Below are positions 23,738 through 35,001 of a stretch of DNA of 64,000 nt, one piece after another. Source of the stretch: Alopecurus myosuroides (Eukaryota; Streptophyta; Magnoliopsida; Poales; Poaceae); the NCBI GenBank assembly GCA_028641055.1, contig CM054063.1, forward strand, positions 179,558,756-179,622,755, read 5' to 3'. Made by a program: the position numbers and the translations under genes. Numbering within the stretch: position 1 is the first letter of the stretch; each line of letters starts with the position of its first letter. Below the pieces are notes generated by a model. That model was not told where the DNA came from. It saw only the letters and a program-made list of their open reading frames with translations, and searched no databases.

Positions 23738-25316
23738 TGATGGGCATGTCACACACGTTCGTTGGGAGACCCCAAGAGGAAGGTATGAAGAGCACAGTAG
23801 CAAGTTTCCCTCAGAAAGAAACCAATGTTGAATCGACCAGTAGGAGAAAGAAGCAACTTCCGAAGGTTGATGCAGCTGAGATGGCAGGGCACACTATCGG
23901 TTCAGCAACAACATGGAACCTACACAACACAATCAATTCATTTTGCCCCAACGAAGCAGTGAGGTTGTCAATCTCACCGGTTTTGCTGAACACAAAGAGG
24001 TTAAACATATGGTGTGGAAAATAGTATGAGAACAATATGAAAACAACAGTAGCAGTGTGAAAACAGTGGAAGCAGTGTGCATATTATCAGTATGAGAAAA
24101 TGGACCGGGGGTCCACAGTTCACTAGTGGTGTCTCTCCATAAAAGATAGCTAACATGCATGGTGAACAAATTACAACTGGGAAATTGATAGACAAAGAAA
24201 CATGCATGACATAAACATTACTATGAGATTCATGCGGACATTACAACAAAATACATAGATCGTCATCCAACTGCATCTATGACTAATAATCCACCCTCCG
24301 AATATCATCCAAACAAACGTTGGGTATTAAGTTGCAAGCAACAGATTATTGCAGTAAGCAAAGTGTGTAATAAACAATGTAAACGAAGTAAACATCGTTG
24401 TTTTCTCCGTAATGGCAACAACACATCCTCCATCTGTCACGTTTCTGTCACTCGAGCACAGATGCAAAGGAGGCATGAACCCACTATCGAGCATAAATAC
24501 TCCCTCTTGGAGTCACTAGCATCTACTTGGCCAAAGCATCTACTAACAATGGAGAGAAGGCAAGATCATAAATAACATACACACAAAGACAACATGATAG
24601 ATTGATAATCAAGAGACATAGCATTCAATAATCATCGGATCCCAGCAAACACAACATGAAGCATTACAATAATATGATCTCAATCATGTGAGGGAGCTCA
24701 CGAAAACCAAACATGAGGCATAAAGAGGAGAGGACAACCATCTAGCTACAGCTATGGACCCGTAGTCCAAGGATGAACTACTCACGCATCACTCTGGAGG
24801 CGGGATGATGGTGTAGACCCCTCCGGTGATGATTTTCCCTCCCGGAAGGGTGCCAGGGAGAACTCCAGAACCCTCCCGATCTCGGGTTGACGATGACGAT
24901 GGCCTCGGGTATTTTCGTGGAAAACTGGTCTATTTTTAGGGTTAACTATCCGAGGGGGTAATATAGGCGAAACGGCGATGGGGGTGGACACCCGAGGGGC
25001 CCACACCATCCCCAGGCGCGGCCAGGGGGCACCGCCCTTTGGTGTGGCCCCCCTCCGGGCCTCTTCGGGACTCCATGGAACCTTCGGGAATTCTAAGACT
25101 TCCGGGCTTCGAATTTTCCAATTCCGAGTATATTTCCAGAACAACTTTTCTGAAACTAAAAAAAACAGAAAACATGAACTAGCTCTGTGGCATGTTGTCA
25201 ATAGGTTAGTCCCGGGAAATCGATAAAAATGACATAAAGTGTAAGGAAAACATGTAGCATATGGCATGAAAACAACATGGAACATCAGAAATTAAGGATA
25301 CGTTTATGACGTATCA
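23738..25316 (-). repeat. 5' LTR of element C
   Basis: It is 1,579 bp long and reads TGATGGGCATG at its left end and GACGTATCA at its right end on the plus strand. It matches the LTRs of element A in reverse orientation. Confidence 0.9.
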
Positions 25317-25916
25317 CATGCTAAAGGGCGAACACTAATGCTAGAATTTAATTTGAGGGATCATCTTATATATAACTACCGCCGTATATAGAATATACAC
25401 TATATAATATACACAATATATAACATGCACACAAAAACATTCATAACTTAATGCAATGTGATATGGTCTTCGCGTCTCCACGTCGAGAGTTATAATAAAC
25501 TTACCATGACCACATCGCATATCCCTGCAAAATAAATTTAGACGCTTCTACTTTATCTTTTGCATTTTTTTTGGCTTAGGGCTTTCGAACAAGAACTGTT
25601 TTTACCTACAAACTTGAACCAAAACACCGATCATAAAATTGTCTGTTACATATCCCTTTTGGGCCTCCCATTGAAAATGCCATTCCAACCATTGTAAGAT
25701 AGACATACACCATATTAGCCACTTTTATACGGTGAAAGATGCATGTGATTCGTGGAACCAGTCTCGCGTAAGCGTACGCGTAAGGTCGGTCTAAGGGCCG
25801 CTTCATCAAACAATGCTAACGACATGAGCAAGTGCAGGCGAGGAGGTGAAAACTATAAGGTTGATGCCCTCAATAAACATGAGTTCTAAATGTACTTTAT
25901 ATCTACGCATATATCT
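25317..25916 (-). other. Non-coding internal sequence of the Copia-type element (right piece)
   Basis: This continues 5903-4238 once A, B and C are removed. It has no recognisable domain; a short minus-strand ORF (25809-25606) shows no known motif. It ends at the PBS. Confidence 0.45.
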
Positions 25917-25928
25917 GCTCTGATACCA
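25917..25928 (-). promoter_or_regulatory. Copia primer-binding site (initiator tRNA-Met)
   Basis: The minus strand reads TGGTATCAGAGC, the standard plant Copia primer site, one base inside the LTR end. Confidence 0.75.
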
Positions 25929-25929
25929 C

Positions 25930-27562
25930 TGAAGGGGCTACATAGTAGAATAACAAAAAAAATCCTACTCACGATAACCGAAAACAACCTAGGATCTATA
26001 ACTATGCAAATATGAAGTAATAGATAATATCGGAGATCATACCCTTGAAAACCGATAGCGGGGATTACGCTCCCGCACAAGCATTGATGATGGAGTCATA
26101 CGTAGCCGACCTCAAGGTTGTGTATTAGATGGTGATGCGACTCTAGCACCAAAAGTATTGTGCCTCGCAGGGTTTACACACATATGGTGTAACTGATGGC
26201 TCCCGAAGCTCTGATCCAGCAAAGCAGCGGAGGTAGAGAGATGGACCGGAGCGAACACTACACGGTGGTGGATGTAGGGTGGAGAGATTCTCGACTATCG
26301 CGTAGCTCCAAATGGGAACCACGTGAGAGAAGAGAGAGAAACTGGTGCCAAAAGAGAGGGGGGTGCCTCCCTTTAGACAGGAGGAGGAGGAGAGGCTTTC
26401 CCCTTGGTTTAGCCATGTGGGACTAAACCTCACATGGCTGGCCGGCCAAGGGGTGCAATCCGTACCCTCACATGGGCCCTAAGAGGCCCATGCGAGTTGC
26501 TTTTCCCTCTCCCTCCATTTCTCCTTTTCCCCTATTGGGCCTCTTTTGCCATTAAGGCCCATTAGGGAAAATATGGATCTATAAATCAAATAAAAATATA
26601 TCTAATTATTAATTGCACTAATTAATAATAAATACATATTATTTAACTTATTTCAACATAGAAACATCTTTTGTTGCCCTACGATCTCCATCGGATAAAT
26701 CCTGGAACTATTCTGACTCTGTTCTCTCTTATTCACTTCGGTAATAAATCACTCTATCATCAGTCACCCTTAAGTGTGACACCCTAACGGCTCGAGATCA
26801 CTACAGACATGATCAATATCCCTTTCTGATCAATGGACAAAGCGGTACCGGGAATCCCCCTTCGATCCCTGTGCAATCTATGATTATCTTTGTCGCTGAG
26901 CCTTAAACGGAAGTTTCCCCCTCCTTCTGTCATCATACTTGGTTTGCTTGAGACTTGTTCTCCGGTATCTCTATACTAGTACGATATCGTTACCGACAAA
27001 CTTATCTACTCATTACTATGATGTTTCATCCCCGTGACCTAGTCACATGATTGCAAGCTTTACTTGATGAAACACCGCTGAGTGGGCCCAAAGTATATGT
27101 CCATTATATGGATTGACAAATCCCGCTCTTGGTTCATATGCCTCAACATATCCCTCCGTTTATTCAATGTACACCTTTCTTGCCACCCTTTTAAGTTAAT
27201 GACGTTGGGTGTAATCTCATAAACTCGGGGATAGCAATTAAAATATCATCTTACTGTCATAGGTTTGGGTACTACGTTTTCTCGATATTTAATAAGTCAG
27301 TGTGTGTCCATCACATCATTCAACCAATTATGTGAGTACATTGTCGATGACGTAATTTCCCATGATCAGAAACCTTGATCATCTGTTGCCCAATGGACTA
27401 GTAAAATAGAGGCTTACTAGGGACCTGTTTTGTTTCATATCACACGTGCATTAATGTTTACACTTAATAAATTTATAGCATGACATATAACATATTGTGA
27501 ACATATACGAGTTATTAAATAATAATAAAATAACTTTATTATTTTCCTCTAGGGCGCAACTC
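25930..27562 (-). repeat. 5' LTR of the Copia-type element
   Basis: On the minus strand it starts TGGAGTTGCGCCCTAGAGG and ends CCCCTTCA directly before the PBS. The CCCTAGAGG...AATAATAAA start resembles LTR starts of the BARE/WIS/Angela group of cereal Copia elements. The right border (27562) is placed at the TG and is less certain than the left. Confidence 0.6.
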
Positions 27563-28510
27563 CAAGATCTACTTCTCGCGATCGTGTACCGAACACCTTA
27601 GAAGCAGAAGAGGTGTTGATGACGATGTCGATGAAGCCTGTAGAAGATCCTCATGCACAAGCCTATGGGTGAGGATGTTGCCGACTCCCCGTATCCAGCA
27701 CCTTGATCTAATAGAGTTGGGGTCTCACGTGTTACCCCTCTGAGAGTATGTACAGATACGTCGAGACCAATTATGCAACACTTCACAGTCCTGGAATAGA
27801 TGCCGCATGTGTATATGAAGGTGGAGTTCTCAACACATGATAGAGAGAGTAGTTAGATCTAGATCTAATTGGGAGAGGACAACTCAAAAACCTAACTAGA
27901 AGAAGCTCTAATTCAATTATAGGGGCTCTAATTAGATCCTCTAATTCTACTAGAGAGAGAGAGAGAGAGAAGATTGCACTCAAAATTATGATTTGGTTCT
28001 AGTCTTCAGTGTCCTTTTATAGTTGGAGGAGAGGAAGACATACCAAAGGTGGAGGAGGAGTCCTTGTTGGGATAGGAGGAGGGGCTAGCCACACCAAGAG
28101 GTGGACGCACCCTCTCTCCCCTTTTCCTTTTTTTCCTTTTCCTTTTCTCCCTTTTCTCTCAAATTAAATTGAACAAAAAAATACTTGGATGTCAAGTACC
28201 AATATGTGGTGCCCTGGGGCCCACATGAAAGCCCCTAAAAATAGGTGCGTCCATGAGGGGCATACCTGCTCCCCTCCGACACCTTCCCCCTTCTCAGTTT
28301 TTGCCCGGAACTCTTCCAGAACCCTATGAACCCTTAAGATAAAATCAATGATATTATCTAATGATGTTAGAATTATATTTTTGACACCCCGGGACATTTC
28401 ATGCCCCTGCACTTTCTCCGTAAAGCGTGCAACCTCAATTTTTATCACTCTAGGACATCCAATGCCCTCATTATATTTTCTCTCCAATATATAGAATATA
28501 TTTATCACCC
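27563..28510 (-). repeat. Partial LTR related to the solo LTR at 30483-32764
   Basis: It aligns by eye with about 30553-31803 of the solo LTR, sharing GATCGTGTACC, GTTGCCGACTCCCCGTATCC and TATATGAAGGTGGAGTT. The first 70 bp and the last roughly 960 bp are missing. It contains a (GA)n run at about 27951-27971 and TCTAATTAGA-like repeats. It is a truncated copy joined to LINE sequence on its right. Confidence 0.6.
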
Positions 28511-29016
28511 AGAAAAAACGCCGCGGTTTTGATCTTGTCGAGGACACACCTCGACGACTGTCCGAAGAGAAGATTAAGAATGGATCTAAAAATTGTGAAT
28601 TCTAGCTATGGAAGAAGTAGTGGAGTTATTTTATTCTGGAATAAAGAAGTTACTATAGAGAAGATTTTTTTCAACCCCTAAGTATATCGATGTACGGATC
28701 ATTGAAAGCCCGAGCAAAATATAGAGATTAACATGCATATACGGTAAGCCCCCGTGGGAGGACAAATATAAGCCTTGGGATAAATTTATAGAGATGAATA
28801 ATAGCACTAACCTCCCGTGGGTAATTATTGGTGACTTTAACGAGATTTTATTTTCTCATGAGAAGGAAGGGTGAAACCAGCGTCGGTAGATTCACATGCA
28901 GGCTTTCCGTGATGACCTCAGTGATTGTGATCTCGAAGACTTTGGCTTTTCGGGGGAACATGTTCACTTGGAAACGAAAAAGAATACACGAGAGTCTGTA
29001 TCATGCGGTGGAATAA

Positions 29017-29580
29017 TTGGGTGGAAACGAGCAGAAAAATACCATCATGAAACTGAGAGGGAATTATAATAATTGGGTGGAAGGTATGGATTCGTTGAAA
29101 CCTATGATTTTTCATTATTCTGCTAACTTGTTCACCTCTGAGGTTCAAGAAACAGATCCAACAGTTCTAGCTAAAATCCAACCGCGAGTCACCCATGTAA
29201 TGAATGAAAAACTCATGGCACCCTTTACGGAAGATGATGTCAAGAGGGTTGTGTTTAGTATTGGGGATCTAAAACCCTTGGACCCGATGGTTACACGGAG
29301 TGTTTGTGGGGCTGAGATAACACAAGAGATATTGCATGCTTTGAACAAAGGAGTGATTTTGGAGGGGTGGAACGATACAACAATTGTTTTGATACCCAAG
29401 GTGGATATTCCAGAATTGATCACTCTATTCAGGCCAATCATTCTTAGCAATGTCATATACAAAATTATTTCGAAAATATTGGCTCTTAGATTGAAAGGTA
29501 TTCTCTTGTGTATTATTTCACCTATGCAAAGTGCATTTGTTCCTGGTCGTCTTATCACAGACAATGTCCTGGTGGCTTAG
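29017..29580 (+). pseudogene. LINE reverse transcriptase fragment
   Basis: This open frame of 187 codons carries the N-terminal part of an L1-type RT (LMAPFTEDDVKRVVF, ALNKGV..GWNDTTIVLIPKVD, FRPIILSNVIYKIISK, MQSAFVPGRLITDNVLVA). It stops before the catalytic domain. The YADD-equivalent FADD is found about 380 bp downstream in another frame, so the gene is broken. Confidence 0.75.
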
Positions 29581-30482
29581 AGTATATCCACTCTATAAAA
29601 AAGAAGAGACCGGGGAGTACAGATTATTGGGCGGTGAAGATGGACATGCATAAAGCTTATGACCATGTATAATGTTTTTTTTTTGGAGAAAATTATGAGG
29701 AACCTTGGGTTTGATGAAATATGGATTTTACTTCTAATTAATAGTGTTAGATCACTTTGGCATCAAGTGAGATTTAATTCATAGGATACAAACATGTTTA
29801 TACAGTCGGGGGACTTAGACAGGGAGATCCTCTCTCTACATACATGTTCATGTTGTGTGCGAAAGGTTTATCTAGTCTACTATTGCATGAAGAATAAGTT
29901 GGTGGCATCGATGGCGTAAGTATGTGATGAAATGCACCATCAGTTTCACATCTACTCTTCGCTGATGATTCCCTGACCCTCATGAAGGCGGACATGACTA
30001 ATGCAACTTCCTTACAACAAGTTTTGGCCATCTGCCACGAAAATTCGAGGCAATTGACGAGTCTAGCAAAATCGAGTATTTTTTTATCTCCCAATAAAAA
30101 TGTTCTCATTAGGGATGAAATTTGTGAGGCCTTGTATATTGACACAAAAGAGTTACCGGTTAAATATCTTAGCGTTCCAGCCCTTGTGGAAGTGGATAGG
30201 AGTGACTATTTTTTACACTTTGTTGAGAGAACCATTCAGAGTATAAATGTGTGGAGCAAAAGCAACTGTCTATAGGTGGAAAAGAGATCCTGTTAAAAGA
30301 AGTGGCATAAGATATACCCGTGTATGCCATGTGAGTTTTCCAAATACCAATAGGGGTTTGTAAGCGCATTATGGATGCCATAGCTAAGTTCTGGTGGGGC
30401 GACGATGAGAATAGTAACCACTAACCAAATGCATTAGCTAGCATGGTGAAAGCTTTTCTATCCAAAGAAGGATGGGGGTATG

Positions 30483-32764
30483 TGATGGGTTGCGCAATGG
30501 GAATTTCAAAATTTCACCAAACTTCTACGCAACAAGCAAGACCTTACTATGTAGATTCAAGTGAATATAAAGTCCAAGATCTAGTTTATGAGATCGTGTA
30601 CCAGACACCTTAGTAGCGGAAAAATTGTCGATGACAATGTTGATGATGCTTGTAGAAGATCCTAACACAAAAGCCTGTGGGTGAAGATGTTGCCGACTCC
30701 CCGTATCCGGCACCATGATCCAACAGACTGAGGGTCTCATGTGTTACCCCTCTAAGAGTATGGACACATACGCCGGGGAAAATTCTGCAGCGCTTTCGCC
30801 GTCCATGACTTAGCGTTGCAGGTGTATATGAAGGTGGAGTTGTCAACACATGAGAGAGAGATAGAGTAATTAGAAGTTAGGTCTAATTGGAGAGGATCAC
30901 CTCAGTCTAATTAGAAGGATCTCTAATTCTATTAGAGGAAGTTGCAATCCACCTAGCTCTAATCAAATTAGAGGAGGATCTAATCCAATTAGAAGATCTA
31001 TAAATCAATTATAAGGGCTCTAATTATATTATTCTAGTTAGTCATATAATTATTAGAGAGGTTCTAATCCAATTAGAAGTGATCTAATTAGAATCTCCAA
31101 TTAGTTCTTCTAATCATTAGAGAAGTCTCTAATTCAATTAGAAGTGTTCTAATTAGTCCTCTAATTCTTCTAGAGAAAGAGAGAGGCCAAAGTCTCAATT
31201 GTGTGTCTCTAAAGATAGGAGGGGTGGGGACTATATAGTAGGCCAAGGGAGGGAACTTTCCATAGGGGAGGAGGTCAGTTTCCCCTTCTCTCCTTAGGCC
31301 ACACCCATCCTCCTAGAGGATTTCGGATTGGACTCCCAAGCGGAGTCCAATCCCACCTCTTTTTTTTCCTTTTTTCTTTTTCCCACTCATTTCTTTATCA
31401 AATAGAATTCAGGAAAATTCCTACGGAAAACATATGCATTTTGTGAGACCATGGGTCCCATCAGGCATCCCTAAAATTAGGGTTTAGTTAGAGGAGGAAA
31501 GTTGCCCCCCTCCGGCACTGCCCCATATATAGAAAGTCCCCCGGAACTCCTCCGGAACCCCGTAACCCCTATAGATAAAATCATAAGTATTATCTAACAA
31601 TGTCAGAAGTATATTTGCAACATCCCGTGACATCTCATGCCCCCCACATTTGCCCCGTAAAATGTGCAACCTCAATTTCTCTTTCATAATAACTTCGGAA
31701 TAAATTCCGACAGTAATAGAAACTGTTTCTATCTCTCCGAAACATCTCATGCCCTTGTTATAAATTCTCTCTGATATATATAAAATATATCTATCACGCA
31801 GAAGCAGTGTTCTGCAGATACTCCTAGTTGATATGGCTCTACCAATATACACAAAAATAACCCAAAACTTAAGTGTGTTTCCCCAACAGGTTCGATAGTG
31901 TGTGGACATGAAACTGAAAACTATTTCCTTCTCACTAATCAATAGAGGGGCCATGGACACCCATATTGACTCCCACATACTAAATAATAAACCGTTGAGC
32001 CTATTGGTTATCATACAAATCTCCCATTACTCACTGTACCAAACTTACCCGAGACTACTGATTCCGGTGTTGCCTGTGAAATAATCTATGGTTCGCTAAT
32101 ACCTTTGGCTCGTCTTGTTATATGGTAAGTTTCCTCTTTCTTGTTACTGAATTATGATATCCTACATGATGTATCATCATCGTGCATTGTTTGCAGAACT
32201 TATGGATATCAACAATACCAAGTGGGCGTAGGTATGTATATTTTTTTACGGAAAAGTAATTCCCATCTCAGAACATCGAGGTCATATACACTTTAGAATT
32301 ACCTAGTAGATACCTTTATGTTAGTGTGACTCTTGATAGCACCAAAGTAAACTTACAGTATATATTATCCCGATAACCTCATGATCAAAGGATGCATTGT
32401 AATATAACTGTGTTATGATATGATTCTAAGAACAAAGATGTCTGAGTGGAATCTCTTAGCATATCAATTCTACTTAGGGAATACCCAGCCATATTGTTCC
32501 CTTCCAACAATATGCTATTCATTGATGTTGACAAAAACAATGTCCATGACTAGGAAGATGTAGTCATCAAATATCCAATGAATTAGTCGTAAAAGACAAG
32601 ACTAGGGTTTGTTTTCTGTGTTCATGTTAGTACACGTGAGCGTGAGTTTTCCTCTGAATCTCATATTCAGGAACCCACGTCAGTTATAGCATAGTAATTA
32701 AATATGAATCATAATTATGAAACAAATGTATAAATATTATTGTCTTTTAGGCATACATCCAACA
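30483..32764 (-). repeat. Solo LTR of a Copia element inserted in the LINE
   Basis: On the minus strand this 2,282-bp LTR begins TGTTGGATGTATGCC and ends CGCAACCCATCA. It is flanked by gtatg (30478-30482) and atatg (32765-32769), a 5-bp duplication with one change. Removing it restores the LINE frame GG-M-GFRD. There is no PBS, PPT or coding region, so it is a solo LTR left by LTR-LTR recombination. It holds many TCTAATTAGA-type repeats at 30870-31160. Confidence 0.8.
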
Positions 32765-33451
32765 ATATGGGATTTAGGGACTTCCATTATTTTAATTTAG
32801 CTATGTTCGCAAAACAAGTGTGGAGACTTATTAACGAACCAGATTCTTTATGTACTAGAGTCCTAAGAGCAATGTACTATCCTGATGAAAATATATTGAA
32901 GTCTGGACCAAATGCATGATCACCATTTACTTGGAAAAGCATTGTTGCAGGTCTAGCTAAATTCAAAAGAGGATTTATTCTGAGAGTGGGCAATGGAGAT
33001 AATATTAATATTTGGAACGATCCTTGGATACCATCCAGTTCGGACATTTTTTTAACTCCAGGAGCTGGCATAATATATACTAAAGTCTCCGACTTAATTG
33101 AACGCATGATAGGAGCTTGGGACAAGCAACTATTGGTTACTATTTTGAATTTGGTTGATGTGACAAGAATCCTTCAGATCCTTATAAACACACAAGGTTT
33201 TGATGATTTTATTGCATGGCATTTTACAAAGGAAAATGCTCTATATCCCCCGGAGGATACCCGAGCGCGCGACCTCCGCTCGCATCGCCTGACGCGTGTC
33301 CCATACGTTTGTGATAGCCAGGGATGGGGGTCCACCACGGTAGCGTTATCCTCTCCTCTCTCCCTACGTTCTCATCCACCCGTCTTCCCTTTCCCCGTTC
33401 ATCTCGTTGACCTCCGTCTCGCACTCCACCACGCCGCCGCCATGGCCTACC

Positions 33452-34445
33452 TGTTGAATATATTAGCAATTTAGCACATGATTTAATTCGAAATAGCAGT
33501 AGATGAATTGCGACAGTAGCAAATACAGTAATCATGCAAACGTCTAGATCTAGTACAGTAGCCAGATTGATACAATCTATTGCAAGAACTAGACATATGA
33601 ATTCCAGTAACATCTCATACAGATGAAAGAGAGATACGTACGATGGAGCGGTAGCGGCACCGCCGTTGTTGTTGTTCCCGGTGTCGGCCATGTCGTTGAT
33701 GAAGAGGTTGCCGATGTCGGGGAAGAAATCGTCGTTGGGGAAGTGGTCGCCGTCAGCAGTCGCGCTCATGCGCTCCCCAAAAACCTGATCGCCCCTCTCC
33801 CGTACAGGATCACAAGAGGCGGGGTTCCGGAGGCCTGCTGTCCCTTCTCGCGGTGCACGCCGGAAGGAGGGATGGAGAAGACTTGAATTGGCGGCGCAGT
33901 GTTTTGGAACGGTATGACGAAGTGGTGGCTAGGGTTTACCGTATGCGCGTATTTATATGCGGGCTGGGAGAGACGTGGGCGTAACTCCACGTCTGAGTCG
34001 GTTCGGCTCCACGATCCAGAAAGGAAACGGAAACGGTTTTGGAATTAACGCGTCCGTTAATTACCAAATTAATGACTCATTAAGTTTTCCCAATCGACAA
34101 AATAAACGCTCTCGGCTCGGCTCATTCCCGCAACCCGCGGCGCGTCGTGACGTGTCGTGTCGTGACGAGGCGAGGCGAGGCGAGGCGTGGCGAGGCGGGC
34201 GGCGGAGGAGGAGGAGCGCGCGTGTGGCACACCTCTCCTCTTGCCTTACCTACTCATACATGAGCTAGAATGGCTCACCTTATAAGGTGCTTCCACTCTC
34301 TCCAAACTAGCAATGTGGGACTAAACTTTAGTCCCACTCACTCCACTTATTATTCATGAATGGGCCATGACAATTTCAGGATTTTAGTGGGCTTAGTGGG
34401 CTAGACATGTGAGCCCATATACATAGCCCATACAAAATTCCAACA
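33452..34445 (-). repeat. 3' LTR of the intact Copia element
   Basis: It starts TGTTGAATATATT and ends AAATTCCAACA on the plus strand. A GAGGC-rich tract lies at about 34166-34198. The ORF at minus 33769-33224 is only the LTR copy of the gag-pol N-terminus reading out into flanking DNA. Confidence 0.93.
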
Positions 34446-34458
34446 ATCCCCCACAAAG
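34446..34458 (-). promoter_or_regulatory. Polypurine tract of the Copia element
   Basis: The minus strand reads CTTTGTGGGGGAT directly before the 3' LTR start TGTTGG. It would prime plus-strand synthesis. Confidence 0.75.
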
Positions 34459-35001
34459 TGTCATTAGCACATTTCATAAACTCTGTTCCAAAACATTGTT
34501 TATATACCGGTGTTAGTGGAGACTGTTAAGTTGAACTTCCACTTAGAACATCATGCTACACTAGTTCACAACTTGAATAGTGGACTATGCCTTGAACTAC
34601 AAGTTTGCTGTGATACCAGTTTTACACAACGTCTGAACCGATACTAGGCTGCCGCAAGGCTTCCCCGCGGTTTGGAGCGTATGCGTCATACTCCGAAGGC
34701 CTTTCATGAGTTTATTAGAGAGCACCCGATTCTCATAGACTGCGACGTTTAACAGTCAGACTCATATAGGTGAGTTCCTCAGGAGATGTTCTGTAGGACA
34801 CATCTCTGCTTATATAAATAAGCCACTTGGAACACATTAAGACAAATGTCAACCTACCGTACAGATCAGGAGAGTATTGCATCTTTTATGGAGTGGAATA
34901 AAATATAAGGATACTCTCCTCTCAGCCGACCAACAGCTTGTCTCCCACTTCTAATTCACGGGATCTCCGATCACATAGAGTGGGTTACCACTGTGGGCAA
35001 C
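34459..35001 (-). other. 3' untranslated internal region of the Copia element
   Basis: This 540-bp stretch lies between the gag-pol stop codon and the PPT. No ORF or motif was recognised. Confidence 0.6.

Larger units (their letters stand above)
17878..25316 (-). mobile_element. Element C: non-autonomous LTR retrotransposon of A's family, opposite orientation
   Basis: This 7,439-bp element has perfect target duplications catgc (17873-17877 and 25317-25321). Its LTRs are 17878-19530 (3') and 23738-25316 (5'). The PBS for tRNA-Asp is at 23709-23726 and the PPT at 19531-19544, both on the minus strand. The internal 4.2 kb carries a frame-broken coding region of unknown function at 22203-23608 and no gag-pol motifs. 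It lies 11 bp from element A in tail-to-tail orientation. Confidence 0.9.
4238..27562 (-). mobile_element. Copia-type non-coding (LARD-like) element split by elements A, B and C
   Basis: The right end is a 5' LTR (25930-27562) followed on the minus strand by TGGTATCAGAGC (25917-25928), complementary to initiator tRNA-Met and the usual primer site of plant Copia elements. The internal region continues leftwards through 25916-25317 and, after excision of A/B and C, 5903-4238, where it is cut by the gypsy LTR. About 2.3 kb of internal sequence shows no coding capacity. The 3' LTR is not in the window. Confidence 0.5.
28511..33245 (+). mobile_element. L1-type LINE, decayed, interrupted by a solo LTR
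   Basis: Endonuclease-like sequence begins near 28530 (FWNKEV near 28639; IIGDFNEILFS-like with lesions near 28825-28860). RT motifs follow: a 187-codon open frame at 29017-29580 ending QSAFVPGRLITDNVLVA, the catalytic FADD near 29955-29966, and KDGG at the break. The downstream GFRDFHYFNLAMFAKQVWRL resumes after the LTR at 32770, and the sequence ends near WHFTKENALY at 33245. Many stops make it non-functional. The 3' end and poly(A) are not attached to this piece. Confidence 0.75.

Noticed and set aside
33224..33769. 181-codon minus-strand ORF with the same N-terminus as the Copia polyprotein
   Set aside because: It is the 3' LTR copy of the gag start reading out into flanking DNA, not a separate gene.
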